From positions 47,250,970 to 47,314,969 of the forward strand of contig OX393579.1 of assembly GCA_947652605.1 (NCBI GenBank): DNA of 64,000 nucleotides. The letters run 5' to 3'. The notes under the pieces were generated by a model. That model had not been told where the DNA came from, made no database searches, and saw nothing but the letters and a program-made list of their open reading frames with translations. How positions within the stretch are numbered: position 1 is the stretch's first letter; every line of letters starts with the position of its first letter. A program made the position numbers and the translations under genes. The DNA is from Elmis aenea. Taxonomy: Eukaryota > Arthropoda > Insecta > Coleoptera > Elmidae. Shown piece after piece: positions 32,095 through 43,900 of this stretch.

Positions 32095-32631
32095 AATTTG
32101 TATCTGATTTTGTATTTCTGCTTATGAGATATAGATCAAGAAAACATTACACTTTTGTCTACGACCAAGGCACCAGTATACTATGTACCTAGTTATAAGT
32201 AATTTTTTTTTACAAATTCTGAGAAAAGTTATAAAAATATAAATGGCAACACAGACATTTTTGAAGTCAGAAAATAAATCTTTTAAATGAACCTGTGCCA
32301 ACTATCGTTGTTATATAAAAAAATCAAGTTTGGCTTATATCTCCAAAAATCGAGTGTGTCATAATTTTTGATACTTTTTCTAATTCTACGCAAACATATC
32401 AACAGAAATCATTTTACATTTTGGTTTTAAACTGGGTGGCTATGGAATTATCTCCAATTAAATTTGTTTCCTGTTATTCGTTTTTTTTTTCATATTTAAG
32501 AAAGTTGGTGTACGTCAAATGTCAAAGTGACATTAAATTTGTCTTGAAATTCTGCTTAACTTTGCTAAATTAACTGACTTCTTATCAAAAAAGCAGTTAC
32601 TCATAAAACACAGAATATTGTCATTTTGTAT

Positions 32632-33761
32632 CAGGATGTTCCACATTGAAGGGCCACTATTGGGGTCTCGTAAACGGTAATAGCGGCAAAGAAGTTTAAA
32701 TTAGACAAATTGTTCTACTTTCTAAGAACCATTCAGTGATGCTTTATTGTTTTAATAGTTATTTATGTATCAAGGCCAAAAAGTGTAACTTTTTCGGCCG
32801 CGTCTGGTTTGCTGAGAAGTAGTCGAAGCCAGCAAACAGGCAAGGCCGAAAAAGTACGTTTTGGCCGAGGTGCATATTACATTTTTTGTGCGATCGAATT
32901 AAAAACAATTTAAATTTTTAGTATTTTTCAAAAATATAGGTTAGAAACTACGTGACATTCTGTCACTGACAGATGACGGCGTATGCTGTTAGCTTTATTG
33001 CAAATTTACGCTGTAGTGGCCGAAAAAGTTACTTTTCAGGCCGTTGCTAAAGGTAACGGCCTGAATGTAATGCAGTACTTTATGGCTGCAAACGCGTCCG
33101 TCAAACAGCTGTTTCTAGTACGATCGCACAAAAAAAAGTTTTTGGGCACGCTAGATAATAAACAAAAATCAAAATGGGTATATTTTAAAAATCGTTAATA
33201 ACTCGTCGGTTATACTTGATGGCACAAAAATATTTTTGGGGAAAAAGTTGTGGTTATTTTTACGCACTGCAAAATGAAAAGATTCTATTGTTTCAATATT
33301 GTTTAAATTCATGGAACTCTACAGCTTCATGTTTTTTTTTTAATGAATTTTATTTGTTTGAAGCCTAAATATCAAAATAAATATATTTAACCTTATATTA
33401 TTAAAAAAAGGGAAAAAAAGCTTTTTTATAAGATTATAGCCAACTATGGTTTCTATTTAAAAAAAATGCATGTTTGTAATTTATCTAAAAATTTAAACAA
33501 TATTAATGTTTTCATTTTACAGTGCGTAAAAAACTTTTTCCCCAAAAATATTATTTTACCATCAAGTATAACCGAGTTATTAAAGATTGAAATTAAATGT
33601 CCATTTTGATAATTATCTAGCGTGCCATGAAACTTTTTTAAAACATCAAAGCACCACTGAATAGGTATCGGAAAGGGGCACAATTTGTCTAATTTAAAAT
33701 TCTTTCCAACTCTTACCGTTTACGAGATCCCAATTGTGGCCTTTCTATGTGGACCACCCTG
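32632..33761. mobile_element. Inverted-repeat element with a nested insertion
   Basis: Left CAGGATGTTCCACATTGAAG and right CTATGTGGACCACCCTG are inverted ends. The module GGTCTCGTAAACGGTAATAG (32666) and its inverse CTTACCGTTTACGAGATCC (33711) follow. The left arm matches the right until about 32755 and resumes at about 33128 (GGGCACGCTAGATAAT against ATTATCTAGCGTGCC), so some 370 bp were inserted into the left arm. The plus-strand frame 32983-33198 runs across this junction and is not a gene. Confidence 0.7.
32755..33127. mobile_element. Nested insertion rich in GGCC palindromes
   Basis: The segment absent from the opposite arm has internal symmetry: GGCCAAAAAGTGTAACTTTTTCGGCC, split over 32774-32800, recurs in shortened form (GGCCGAAAAAGT) at 32845 and 33016. 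TTTTTTGTGCGATCG (32885) pairs with CGATCGCAC (33120). It is probably a small non-autonomous transposon, but its exact ends and target duplication are not clear. Confidence 0.45.
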
Positions 33762-35519
33762 TATATAGATACCTATATTGCGCATACCCTATCTACACAA
33801 TTAGTGGTGACGGAAGCCGATTAAGTGAAATAAATATAAGTATATTTTTCTCTTTCTCAGGTGCACTTTAACAGTTGGGAGCAAACATAGAAAATTAAAT
33901 AAAACTAGGACTAACACCAAAACCAGCAATAAAATTGTTGAAATTATATTACAAAACGTTACAAAACACCAATGTTTAACAATCTGATTACTACAAACCT
34001 TTTGTGATTTTTGTTCCTCTATTTGATATTTTTACTTTACCAAAGTCCGTTAAATGTTTTATGTTTTGCGAATATTTCGCAAGTTTAAATTAATTATTTG
34101 GTTTAATTTTGTATATCTAATTCATCTAATTTCACATGAGTTTTAATATTTTGATTAGTTCGTCTACATTACACAAACCACAACAAAAATGTTTGTGAAT
34201 TTTGTATTTATATTTACAAAGGAAGTATGTATTCAATTCTTATTAATTACTGATAATGGTTTACGGTTACTGCACAATTGCGCCAAAGAAATCTTAAGTC
34301 AACTATGAGATACAAACATAATTTTGTAGCTGCCACAATCATATGGCCAAAGACTCAATAAACTCCGCTCAAAACTTTTATAAGTTAAAGAACTTGTGAT
34401 AAACACAAACTCAATTTGAGGTTTTAGTTTTGTATACATTCTCAGGTGCTTCATATTAAAGTTTTAAGTGCAGTTTTCTTCGATCTATTTTCAGACAATA
34501 TTTGAACAACCTTTGTATAACTTCAGATAATAGCGCATACCGTAACTACTCTCACAACTAATTATTGTTATTAAACAAGTTTTCACCTTACTAAAGAAGC
34601 TGCAACAATTTAATTATAAGAACTACTCGTGTTATATAAATTACCAAGAAAATTGAAGTTGTCTGTTAGTCTTAGTTGCAAACTTTAATGAATCTTTGCC
34701 TAAGTTTACAAAATGTCTTAGGTATTTTAGGCCTTTCTCGTTGTCGTGGCAATGTTTATAACACGCAATTATAGGTTGAAAAAATTGCTTGTTTATAAGA
34801 TTTCCTGCAGGATTAACGTTTCAGATCCCCGGTCGATATCTCGAAGCTAACGTCAAATTTAATGAAGTCTGGCAACAGTTTAATTTCCGCTCAAAATGTT
34901 GCCCCAAATCTGAAACAAATAGCGACATGCACAAATGCGTTAGAATTCCATTACAAGATATAAATGGAGAAATTTAGTTTATCGATAGCATGAACAGACT
35001 TTGACACGTGAAAATAACGTCTCGACGCCCTTAATAGATGGCTTTTTATGAAATTTTCGGTCGAAAACGTTCGAAATATTAATGTTAATGTATCTTGCTA
35101 TGTGCAAGAACGTTGATTTGTTTTTTTTGTAATCCATTTCCAGTGAGATGTTGTGTGAGATACGGAGAGACGTCGAGGCTTATACACTTATTTTTAAAGA
35201 CATTAGCTAAGGGAAAATAATATAGATGACGTTACAACGTTAAAGTTGAACGATAAATTTGTTTGTAAGCTGAACCTTTTTACCCCGAAGGAATTAGGTT
35301 GAAACCTAACGCTAACAAACAAGAAGGGGCAAAAATTATGTCAGCTTTTAATGCACCATCCTTCGCTTGTGTTCCACTTTGGGGTAAAAAATAATATTCT
35401 CATGACCTTCTCTGATTTATTACAAGTAAAGGAGTTTAAAAAATGAGAAAAGCTTCATAATTTTGCGTAAAACTTGCTATATTTAAGTTAACACTTATTG
35501 TTTTTGGAATTTAAATATA
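33762..35519. other. Gene-free stretch
   Basis: AT-rich sequence with no recognised coding or transposon feature. The 62-codon frame at 34789-34977 has no known motif; its surroundings (34790-35060) are slightly richer in G+C. Confidence 0.35.
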
Positions 35520-37043
35520 CATGGTGGTGCTTTTTTCGATGCTCACCATTGCTATCTTGGAAACGGTAAGAGATACAAGGTCGGTTAAATTAGAGAAAAG
35601 TTGCACATTTTTATGGCGATTAAGAATCTAAAAAGAAATCCTTGATATTTTGATTCGTTTTTGATTTATTACAAAAAAACTAAAAAATGTGATTTTAGAA
35701 AAATATTATTATCTATCCTACCATTGACGCTATTTCATTTAAACTTGGTAACTTTATGTTTTTTACCGTCCTGGGTTTAATGACGTCAACAGAAATTTTC
35801 TAAGCCTTCTTGATTTCAAGTTGCGATAGTCAACTTTTTTATTTCTTATGGCCGCCACATTGGATTTTTACACCATCAAACAGACAAAAAAATTAGCTTT
35901 TCAGATTGGTAACCAACCTTTTTTCTTTCAAAAAACTTGTTGGAATTTGAAAATTTGTGTAAATAATCTATAAAATCGCGAATGTTCTGAAAAACAATTG
36001 AAATTATAATATAAATAAAAATGACGCAACATTTTATAGGTCTAATAAAATAACGAAATGACAATAAATTTAAAACACCAGATAAATAATTATTTAAATG
36101 TTTAAAGTGCGCGCCGTTATGTATGATGTAGTGGTTAGTCCTCAAATTCATTTCGTCCACTGCCTTTAGGATAGTTTGTCTCGGAATAAAGTCGAAATTA
36201 TTTTTGATTACACGATTATATATTTTGATTTGATTATTATGTTCAATATTTTCCGTTAGGGTTGCATAAACAACATCAATGTAAAAGTAATCCATGGGCG
36301 TTAATCTTGACGATCGCGGAGGCCAATGAACAGGACCAAACGTACCAAGTCATGAATTAATTTTGAAAGCGTACATCTAAATTAATATCCTTTTACAATA
36401 CGGGCGTTGTGAGGACCAGCTCCTTCTTGCTGAAACTACTGATGATTTTGAATTGTTAATAATGGCAATTCGCCTAACATATCTTCTAAATATATTTCCA
36501 ACAATCTTAATTTTGTTATCATTAGAGCAATAAAATGTCCTTTAGCTTTTATTTATATCATAGATTCAATTGTTTTTCAGAGCATTCTCGATTTTATGAA
36601 CTATTTACACAAATTTTAAAAGTTCAACAAGTTTTTTGAAAGAAAAAAGGTATGTTGGTTACCAATCTGAAAAGCAGTTTTTTTTTGTCTATCTGATGGT
36701 ATAAAAATCCAATATGGCGGCCATAAGCAATAAAAAAGTTGACTATCGCAACTTGAAATCTAGAAGGCTTAGAAAATTTCTGTTGACGTCATCAAACCCA
36801 GGACGGTCAAAAACATAAAGTTACCAAGTTTAAATGAAATAGCGTCAATGGTAGGGAAGATAATAATATTTTTCTAAAATCACATTTTTCAGTTTTTTTG
36901 TAATAAATCAAAAACGAATCAAAATATCGAGGATTTCTTTTCAGATTCTTAATCGTCATAAAAATGTGCAACTTTTCTCTAATTTAACCGACCTTGTACC
37001 TTTTACCGTTTCCAAATAGCAATGGTGAGCATCGAAAAAAGCA
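35520..37043 (-). mobile_element. Long-inverted-repeat element, copy 1, with transposase stub
   Basis: Left end CATGGTGGTGCTTTTTTCGA; the inverted counterpart TCGAAAAAAGC lies at 37032-37042. The last ~10 bp of the right end are missing, replaced by a small MITE at 37046. Arms of about 540 bp include CTATCTTGGAAACGGTAAGAG and CGGTTAAATTAGAGAAAAG. The unique centre (about 36060-36500) carries a minus-strand transposase fragment. The same family occurs as a complete copy at 61697-63208 with its centre in the opposite orientation. Confidence 0.8.
35876..36460 (-). pseudogene. Tc1/mariner-type transposase C-terminal fragment
   Basis: Minus-strand codons from about 36430 give a degraded GAGPHNARIV-like block (usual DGAPPHNA). 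HWPPRS-like sequence follows near 36320, then a 139-codon frame (36295-35876) begins MDYFYIDVVYATLTENIEH, followed by IPRQTILKAVDEMNLRTNHY and a GAHFKHL tail. This is the order of the last third of an IS630/Tc1/mariner transposase. The final ~60 codons of the open frame run into the inverted arm and are not transposase. The first catalytic regions are missing. Confidence 0.7.
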
Positions 37044-37045
37044 TA

Positions 37046-37197
37046 CACGGTGTTTAAAATTCGAGTTTAAAAACATGAAGATTTCGCTTATTATTATAGC
37101 TAGAGTAAAGGTTTAAATTTGACAAAGTTGGTTAATTCGGTGCTTTACATAATAAACGAGATTTCCATGCCTAAACTCAAATTTTAAACACCCTGTG
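37046..37197. mobile_element. Short MITE replacing the end of the larger element
   Basis: CACGGTGTTTAAAATTCGAG at the left and CTCAAATTTTAAACACCCTGTG at 37178-37197 form the inverted ends, flanked by TA on both sides. It lies exactly where the terminal bases of the 35520-37043 element should be, implying insertion or recombination at that end. Confidence 0.6.
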
Positions 37198-37555
37198 TAA
37201 AGAAAATTCTAATCAAGTTCCCCAATCACTTTTTTCACTAAAACTCATATTACATTTTGTTTTAATATCACCGTTTTAAGATTCACAAGACAGACTAGTA
37301 GGTAATGGTTGGAATAAAACAATGGTAGTCGGTTATTGCTTTTTCCATGGTAAAGTTGATTTTCATCTAAGATTTCGCAAATTTTTGTTTATTTTAATTA
37401 TATTTTGCAAATAAACATATAAAATATTTTATATTTGTAAAGAAAAAAAATTTTTGTATCTAAGACTGCCATAAAAAAACTGGTTTTAATAAGTAATAAG
37501 GTACATATTTAGTACGGTGATACATAAAAATTTGACCATCACCATTTAATCGCTA
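37198..37555. other. AT-rich spacer
   Basis: No feature recognised up to the hAT target duplication at 37556-37563. Confidence 0.4.
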
Positions 37556-37563
37556 ATAAAATG

Positions 37564-39153
37564 CAGGGACTAAAAACGAAAAAAATTCCGTTCGTTTCTG
37601 TTCGGAACGAAAACGAAAACATATATCGTTTTCGTTCTTTTCGTTCTAACCGAAAAAATTCTTTTTTCGTTTTCGTGAACCGAAATAATAACGGTTAAAA
37701 CAGGTTTTACAATATTTTTTTTTGTCGTCAAAAAATCAATTTTTTTTCTAGTCACCACAACCCTCTATAAATATGATAACAATATTTGCGTCTCAACTAA
37801 AATATAAACGACGACGATGGGGTTTGATGCTCACGGACAGCATATTTTAGACTGGCGAACCATCGCCATATTATATTTACCAAATCGTTAAACAAATTAA
37901 CATTTAACCATTTTATTAAGTTTAACACCCGTAAGGTGCAAAAACACAACGTGGTTAGGTTAAATTAGACACACGATAATAATAATAATAATAATAATAA
38001 TAATATTAAGAAATCTTTATTTAGCTTTTAGCTAATTTTACATTATCTTAATGCTGCTTATATTTATTTGTACATATTTTCTTAACTATTAAATCTTAAC
38101 ATTATTTTTCACATATTCGAAACACAGTTTTTTAAAATTTGATATGGAAGTTGTTTGTTTAATTTCCACAGGTAATTCATTAAAAATCTTGAGCCCTTTG
38201 TAGTACAAGGCGTTCTGTGTATTTGTTCTCGTTAGTTTTGGTAGTCTAAAGTCGTCTTTATTCCTGGTCTGGTATTCGCGAATGTTACAGGTTTGTATTA
38301 AATTTTTAGTCATGTAACGTGGTAAAAAATTATTTATTGCCTTGTATATTAAAAAAAGGCAATTAAAAGTAATTTATCTAAAAATATGAAATATAGCAAA
38401 TACTGTTTTAAATTTGTTTTAGTACTAAAAATCTATGCATTAGAATTAAATAAGATCCTGCTGTAATTATTTAAAAAGACAAAAGAACGAATTCAAGTGG
38501 ATAATTTACTAAATGTTATAAATAAAAGAGATATTAAAAAAAACTTATATCAACTTGAAATATACTTTAACTTTATAGTTTGTACATACCATACAATATA
38601 CATTTTTACATTCTTTAAATCATACTAGCAACACATCTTCCAATAAATCTTCCTTTACATTAGTCCTTTTCGAAGTAAGAATAAATTTTACTATGATTAT
38701 GTCTAAACGCAAATAAAACATACACATTGATAATATATATCCAATCAAGTGTATATTCTATATTGATGATCTAAAAAACAAATTACAAATAGAGAATATC
38801 TGTATCGTTAATTGTGTTACACGAAATTGCAAGTATAAACAATAAATTTGTTAATACATATTCACATAAATATATGGAGAAAAGTGAAGATCACTTATTT
38901 CAAGTGAGATTTTTTACTGCCTCGTGGAGTCTCCCCAGCCCAGAAGGTAAATTCGCGTTTGCGTTTAACAAATAAAATTGAAATAGCGACAAAACCGGTT
39001 AAAACCGGTTAAAACCGGTTTTGGAAAATATTTATTTCGTTTTCGTTCTTGAACGAAAAATAATAATTTTGTTTTCGGTTTCGTTTTCGTTCTTAAAAAA
39101 AATTCGGTTAATTTCGTTTAACGTTTTCGTTTTCGTTCCGTTCTCAGTCCCTG
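37564..39153. mobile_element. hAT-like element with exact 8-bp duplication, copy 1
   Basis: Ends CAGGGACTAAAAACGAAAA and TTCTCAGTCCCTG are flanked by ATAAAATG on both sides (37556-37563 and 39154-39161), an exact 8-bp target duplication. The termini are made of dozens of TTTTCGTT/AACGAAAA units and AACCGGTTAAAACCGGTT repeats (38996-39020). The interior contains a LINE tail (37976-38340) plus extra sequence absent from the shorter relative at 48646-49663. No hAT transposase is visible, so it is non-autonomous. Confidence 0.8.
37976..38340 (-). pseudogene. CR1/Jockey-like LINE 3' end with (ATT)n tail
   Basis: Minus-strand frame 38313-38089 encodes the extreme C-terminus: NIREYQTRNKDDFRLPKLTR, then NALYYKGLKIFNELPVEIKQ and FKKLCFEYV, ending in a stop. 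The pattern YxTRxKxDFRLP...YxGxKxFNxLPxEIK is common to the tails of many insect CR1/Jockey-group LINEs. The 3' UTR is about 85 bp and ends in (ATT)n, here (AAT)n at 37976-38004, as expected for target-primed insertion. It is 5'-truncated and lies within the hAT-like element. Confidence 0.75.
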
Positions 39154-39161
39154 ATAAAATG

Positions 39162-40637
39162 TGACAAAAAGTTTTCCTTCATTCTTGTGTATTAGCAACG
39201 ATAGAGTCGAGATGTTTGAGTTTAAAAAGTTGGTCGGTTTTAGTTTATCCGTTATATCAGGCAAGCCATGAAATTTTTAAACAAAAGCAAATGTTGTTTA
39301 AAATACACTTCTAATGAGCTAAATTTTGTCTCATCTAAGGAACCTTGTATTTTCATTATTTACGGAGATAGCAATAATTCTCCATCGAAAAAGGAAACAC
39401 CCTGTACAAATATAAAAAAAATGTAGAAGGCTAACGAAATTTATTATTCACTAATAGTTAATGTCTTGATAAACGTTGTTTGGTGAAAGAGACTTCACAG
39501 ATGAAAAAATCTATTTGCGCCACAAACCAGTAGCTTTGATAACTTTGCGGTATCTAACAGAAAACAAAATTTAGCACAACCACGCACCCTCGTTTTCATG
39601 ATGCAGCCTTTTTTCATTTTTGTGAACGTGGTCAAAAATCTGCTTTAGCGAAAGAGATTTATTCTGCTGCTATGTCATATTTATAGCTCTTAAAGGGACA
39701 CCTAGCAGTGAAAGGAAGGAATTAGGAGGTATTTTATTATCGAAATGGTCTAGTTTTGAAGCGATTTCTTAGCATTCCAAGGACGATTTGTCCCATTTCC
39801 AGTTTAGTATTTATAGCAGAAGTTTTTGTTGATTAACAGAAAACGACAAGAATAGTAAAAAAAAAAGTATTTTCGCTGAGATAGTTCCGATTATATTATT
39901 TCATAAATTATTTAAGAAAGTACTTAAACAATAATAGGTAAAAAATGATTGATTACTGGTGGATTTTAATATTTTCAAAAATTAGTAAGTTCGTTTTAAT
40001 CAGCAGCCATACTTTCCACAATTTTTTTGTAAATCTAAATTATGGATTTTATTATGATAATTGTACAAATACTAACCACGGATTTCTGATAGTATTTCGT
40101 GAATTATATTCACTCACATTATTTATGCAGTACCGATTGTCAGTATTTTTGAATAAGTGTTTCTTTTCGAGAATCACATCTCAATTCTTATTTGTCGAGA
40201 ATTATAGAGTATAATTTTATTAATAGCTTCTTAATAATAACAGACTTTATTGTTACATTTAAGTACCCTGGAGATGATGATCAAACTCTTTTTGCGGATT
40301 ATAAAGCATGTAAAAATGGCACGAATTAAACTGAATTTGGATACTGTATGAAGAGAAGATTACCTTAATATTTTAAATAGCCATTGAGTGTCTGAGCCGA
40401 TAAGATTCTACATTGTTAACAACAGTATTGCGAGCCTTAAAATTTTTGTTTTCAAAATTAGAGAAGGTTAACAATTAAATAAGTAAGGAGCTTCTTATTG
40501 CAATTAAGAAAAAATACTTGAAAGCGGAAAGAATAACAATAAGTTTTTACAAAATCCCTCTTCCCAACATTAGATAAATTTTGTAGACTATATAGTCTTG
40601 GAAAATGAAATTTACAAAATTGCCTAAGAAATTTTAA
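39162..40637. other. Gene-free, with one lone transposon end
   Basis: At 39355-39405 TTTACGGAGATAGC and GGAAACACCCTGTAC form one end of an inverted-repeat element whose other end is not seen. The frame at 39945-40214 has no recognised feature. Otherwise AT-rich. Confidence 0.4.
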
Positions 40638-40920
40638 ATGAAACAAGGGGCTGCTAAAGCCCCTACGCCAGTGACGTCATTGGCATTTTTTTTTTTCGAG
40701 TTTACCAAATCAATTTACATATAATCCCAAAATGCAATTTTGATACAGTGATTAGTTTAAAAGTTAGAAATTTAATTCTATAATTAAATAAAATGAAACA
40801 GGGGACTGCTAAAGCCCCTACGCCAGTGACGTCATTGGCATATTTTTTTCGAGTTCACCAAATCAATGTACATATAAACCCAAAATGCCATTTTCATACA
40901 GTGATTAGTTTAAAAGTAAG

Positions 40921-40932
40921 AAATTTAATTCT
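40921..40932. repeat. Left 12-bp target-site duplication of the LINE
   Basis: AAATTTAATTCT here is repeated at 45152-45163; the uninterrupted repeat units contain a single copy, so this is the target duplication of the insertion. The final CT merges with the (CTT)n tail. Confidence 0.85.
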
Positions 40933-40989
40933 TCTTCTTCTTCTTAATCGTTTCCTCTTGTACCTTTCGGTGTCGAGGTTGCTTTTCTG

Positions 40990-43900
40990 TTACTGTATTA
41001 TCTTTCTCCACTCCTTCCTATCGTTGGCTAATTGTGGCACATCTTTCCAGCTGACTCCTTTTCCTTCTAGTCTCTTCCTCACTTCTTTTTCCCATTTTAT
41101 TCTTGGCCTTCCTCTAGCTCTTTTTCCCTCTATCTGCATTTTCCATCCTATTTTCGCGTATCTACTTTCTGGCATGCGTAGTAAATGCCCCAGCCATCGT
41201 AATTGATTCGTCTCCATCTTTTTCTTAATATCTGTTACTCCAAGTTTATTTCGGATTTTTTCGTTACTGATTTTATCGATCAGTCTACATCCCTCTATTC
41301 TTCTCAAAAATCTCATTTCCTGTACCTGTATTCTTTGTTTTTGTTTTTGAGTTAGTGTCCAAGTTTCTGAACTGTACGTGAGGATGGGTACGTACACTGC
41401 ATTAAAAACTCGCGTCTTCGTCTCTTTTGATATTTCCTTCTTACTTATCAAACATTTATTTGTGGCGTAGTAAAATTTCGTCGCTGCCGCTATTCTGTTA
41501 TTCAGATCTTCCTCCAATTTACCATTTTCTGCAATTATTGTTCCTAAATATTTAAAACTTGCTACCTGTTCTATCTTTTTTTGGTCTAGCATTATTGTAG
41601 CTGGTTCATGATTTTTCGCTATAACCATAACCTTTGTCTTTGTTATATTAATATTCATATTATATCTGCTTAATGTATCTGCCCATACGCCTAGATTAAA
41701 TTGCAAGTCCTTTTCGCTTTTAGCTAATAACACCACATCATCTGCAAAGGCTAATTCTGTTAAGGATATTGGTTTTAGTTTATTCCAACCCCAGTAGGCT
41801 TTCTTTGTGTTTTGCTTACATTCTTTAATAATTTTATCCATAAGAATTATAAAGAGCAGAGGACTTAATGTGCCTCCTTGTCTTACTCCCACTGTTGTTA
41901 TAAATTCCTGGGAACTGCTGTTGTGGGTTCGCACATAATTTCTACTGCTCTTATATAAACTCTTGATGGCGTTTAATAATCCTTCTCGAACTCTACTTTG
42001 TTTCAATATCTTCCAGATCTTTTCTCTTGGCACTCTATCGAAGGCTTTAGAAAGATCGATAAAGCACAAATACACCATCTTTGAATGTTCCATTGTTTTT
42101 TCACTTAACTGTCTTAACGTAAAAATTAGATCTTGCGTGCTTCTCCCCGGTCTAAATCCGCATTGCGCCTCTTCCAAATTACTTTCGAAATGTTTTCTTA
42201 ATCTTTCCTCCAATATTCTTTCATATAATTTTTCTACTACACTAAGTAGAGATATGCCTCTATAGTTTTCGCAATTTTTGCTGTCGCCAGTCTTGAATAT
42301 CGGTAATATAACAGATACCTCCCAGTCCTTTGGAATATCTTTTTCCTGCCAAGCTTTATTTACTATTCTTAACAGCATTTTCTTACCCTCTACTCCCATG
42401 TACTTAATCATTTCAGGTAAAACGCCATCATGCCCTGCTGCTTTTCCAATTTTCATTTTATGAATCGCTCTATCCAACTCATCCTCGGTTATTTCTTGTT
42501 CATATTCTTGTTCAATTGTTTCGTATTCCTCCTGTCCTTGTTCTTCTTCCTCGTCATTCATTGTGTTATCACTTTCCAATAACTCCTTAAAATAATTACC
42601 CCATCTTTCGATAATTTCTTTTTCTGTTGTCAGTATTTTTCCCTGTTTATCCATTATTTGCTTTAATGTATGGTTTTTATCTTGTTTTAGGTTTTTTAAT
42701 ACCTTGTAGAAGAGTTTTTGATTGCTCGCATAATGTTCTTCCATTCTTTTCCCAAAGTCCTCCCAAGTCTTTGCTTTTGCTTCTAGCACAGTCCGTTTCG
42801 CCTTTTCTCTTTGTTGTTTATATTTTTCGTAATCTGTTGGTTTGCTTGTTGTCAGGTATTTTTTCCATAGTCTTTTCTTTTCCTTCACTTCTCTTTTGAC
42901 TTCTTCGGTCCACCAGGCCGTTTGTTTCCTATTATTACTATTACCCTGTTTCATTGTCCCACATGCCCTTTCGGCAGACTTGAGAATAATTCTTTTGAAA
43001 TCTGTCCATAAATGCTCCAAATCCTTTCCTTGTTCGTCCCCTTCGCTCTTTTGCTTCTCAGTTATTATATAATCTCGAAAATTTTGTTGTACATCCTTCT
43101 CTTTTAGTTTATATGCTTTTATTTTTATTATATTTTTCTTTTCATCTTGTTTTATTCGTTCTGGATAATTTTGTCCTATTTGTAATGTTGCCATAAGTAG
43201 ATAATGATCACTGCCTATTTCTGCCCCTCGGTATACTCTAGCGTTTATGACTTTGCTCCTTTCTGTGTCCTCTACAATAATATAATCTATTATTGACTTT
43301 TCATCCCTACTTTTTACCTCTCTTGTGTATTTATGGATATTTTTGTGTTTGAATCTGCTGTTTATTATTGTCATATTGTTTTCAAAGCAAAATTCTATTA
43401 ATCTCCTTCCATTGTTATTTAGTACGTCTTCCCCATATCTTCCCAGCACTGTGCCATACTTTTTGACATCATTACCCACTCTTCCATTAAAATCTCCTAC
43501 TATGATTGTTCTCCCTCGTATTTCATCCACTGTTTCTTGTAGTTGTCTATAAAATATATCTTTATCCTCTTCTGCCGCATTCTCATTCGGTCCATATGCC
43601 ACTACCACCCCTATCAATTCTTTATTTGTAATTTGTAGTTCTACCATCAATACTCTTTCTGATATCCCTTTCCATTTTTTAACTTTTTCACTCCATTGTT
43701 TACTTACTACGCAGGCTACCCCAGCTTTAGCAAATTCCGTTTCTTTTACTCCACTATGTATTAATATATGCCCTTTGTCGAGTTTTACTATTCCTTTCCC
43801 TTTTTTCTTCGTTTCTGTTAATCCTAATATTACTAATTTTCTATTGTCAAATTCCTCTACTAATTCTACTTCTTTACCTTGAATGCTTCTTGTATTCCAT

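Noticed and set aside
32983..33198. 71-codon frame beginning with a hydrophobic segment like a signal peptide
   Set aside because: It spans the junction between a nested insertion and the arm of an older element, so it cannot be an ancestral gene.
40793..41206. 137-codon plus-strand frame
   Set aside because: It begins in the 154-bp repeat and crosses into the antisense of the LINE; the junction is an insertion boundary.
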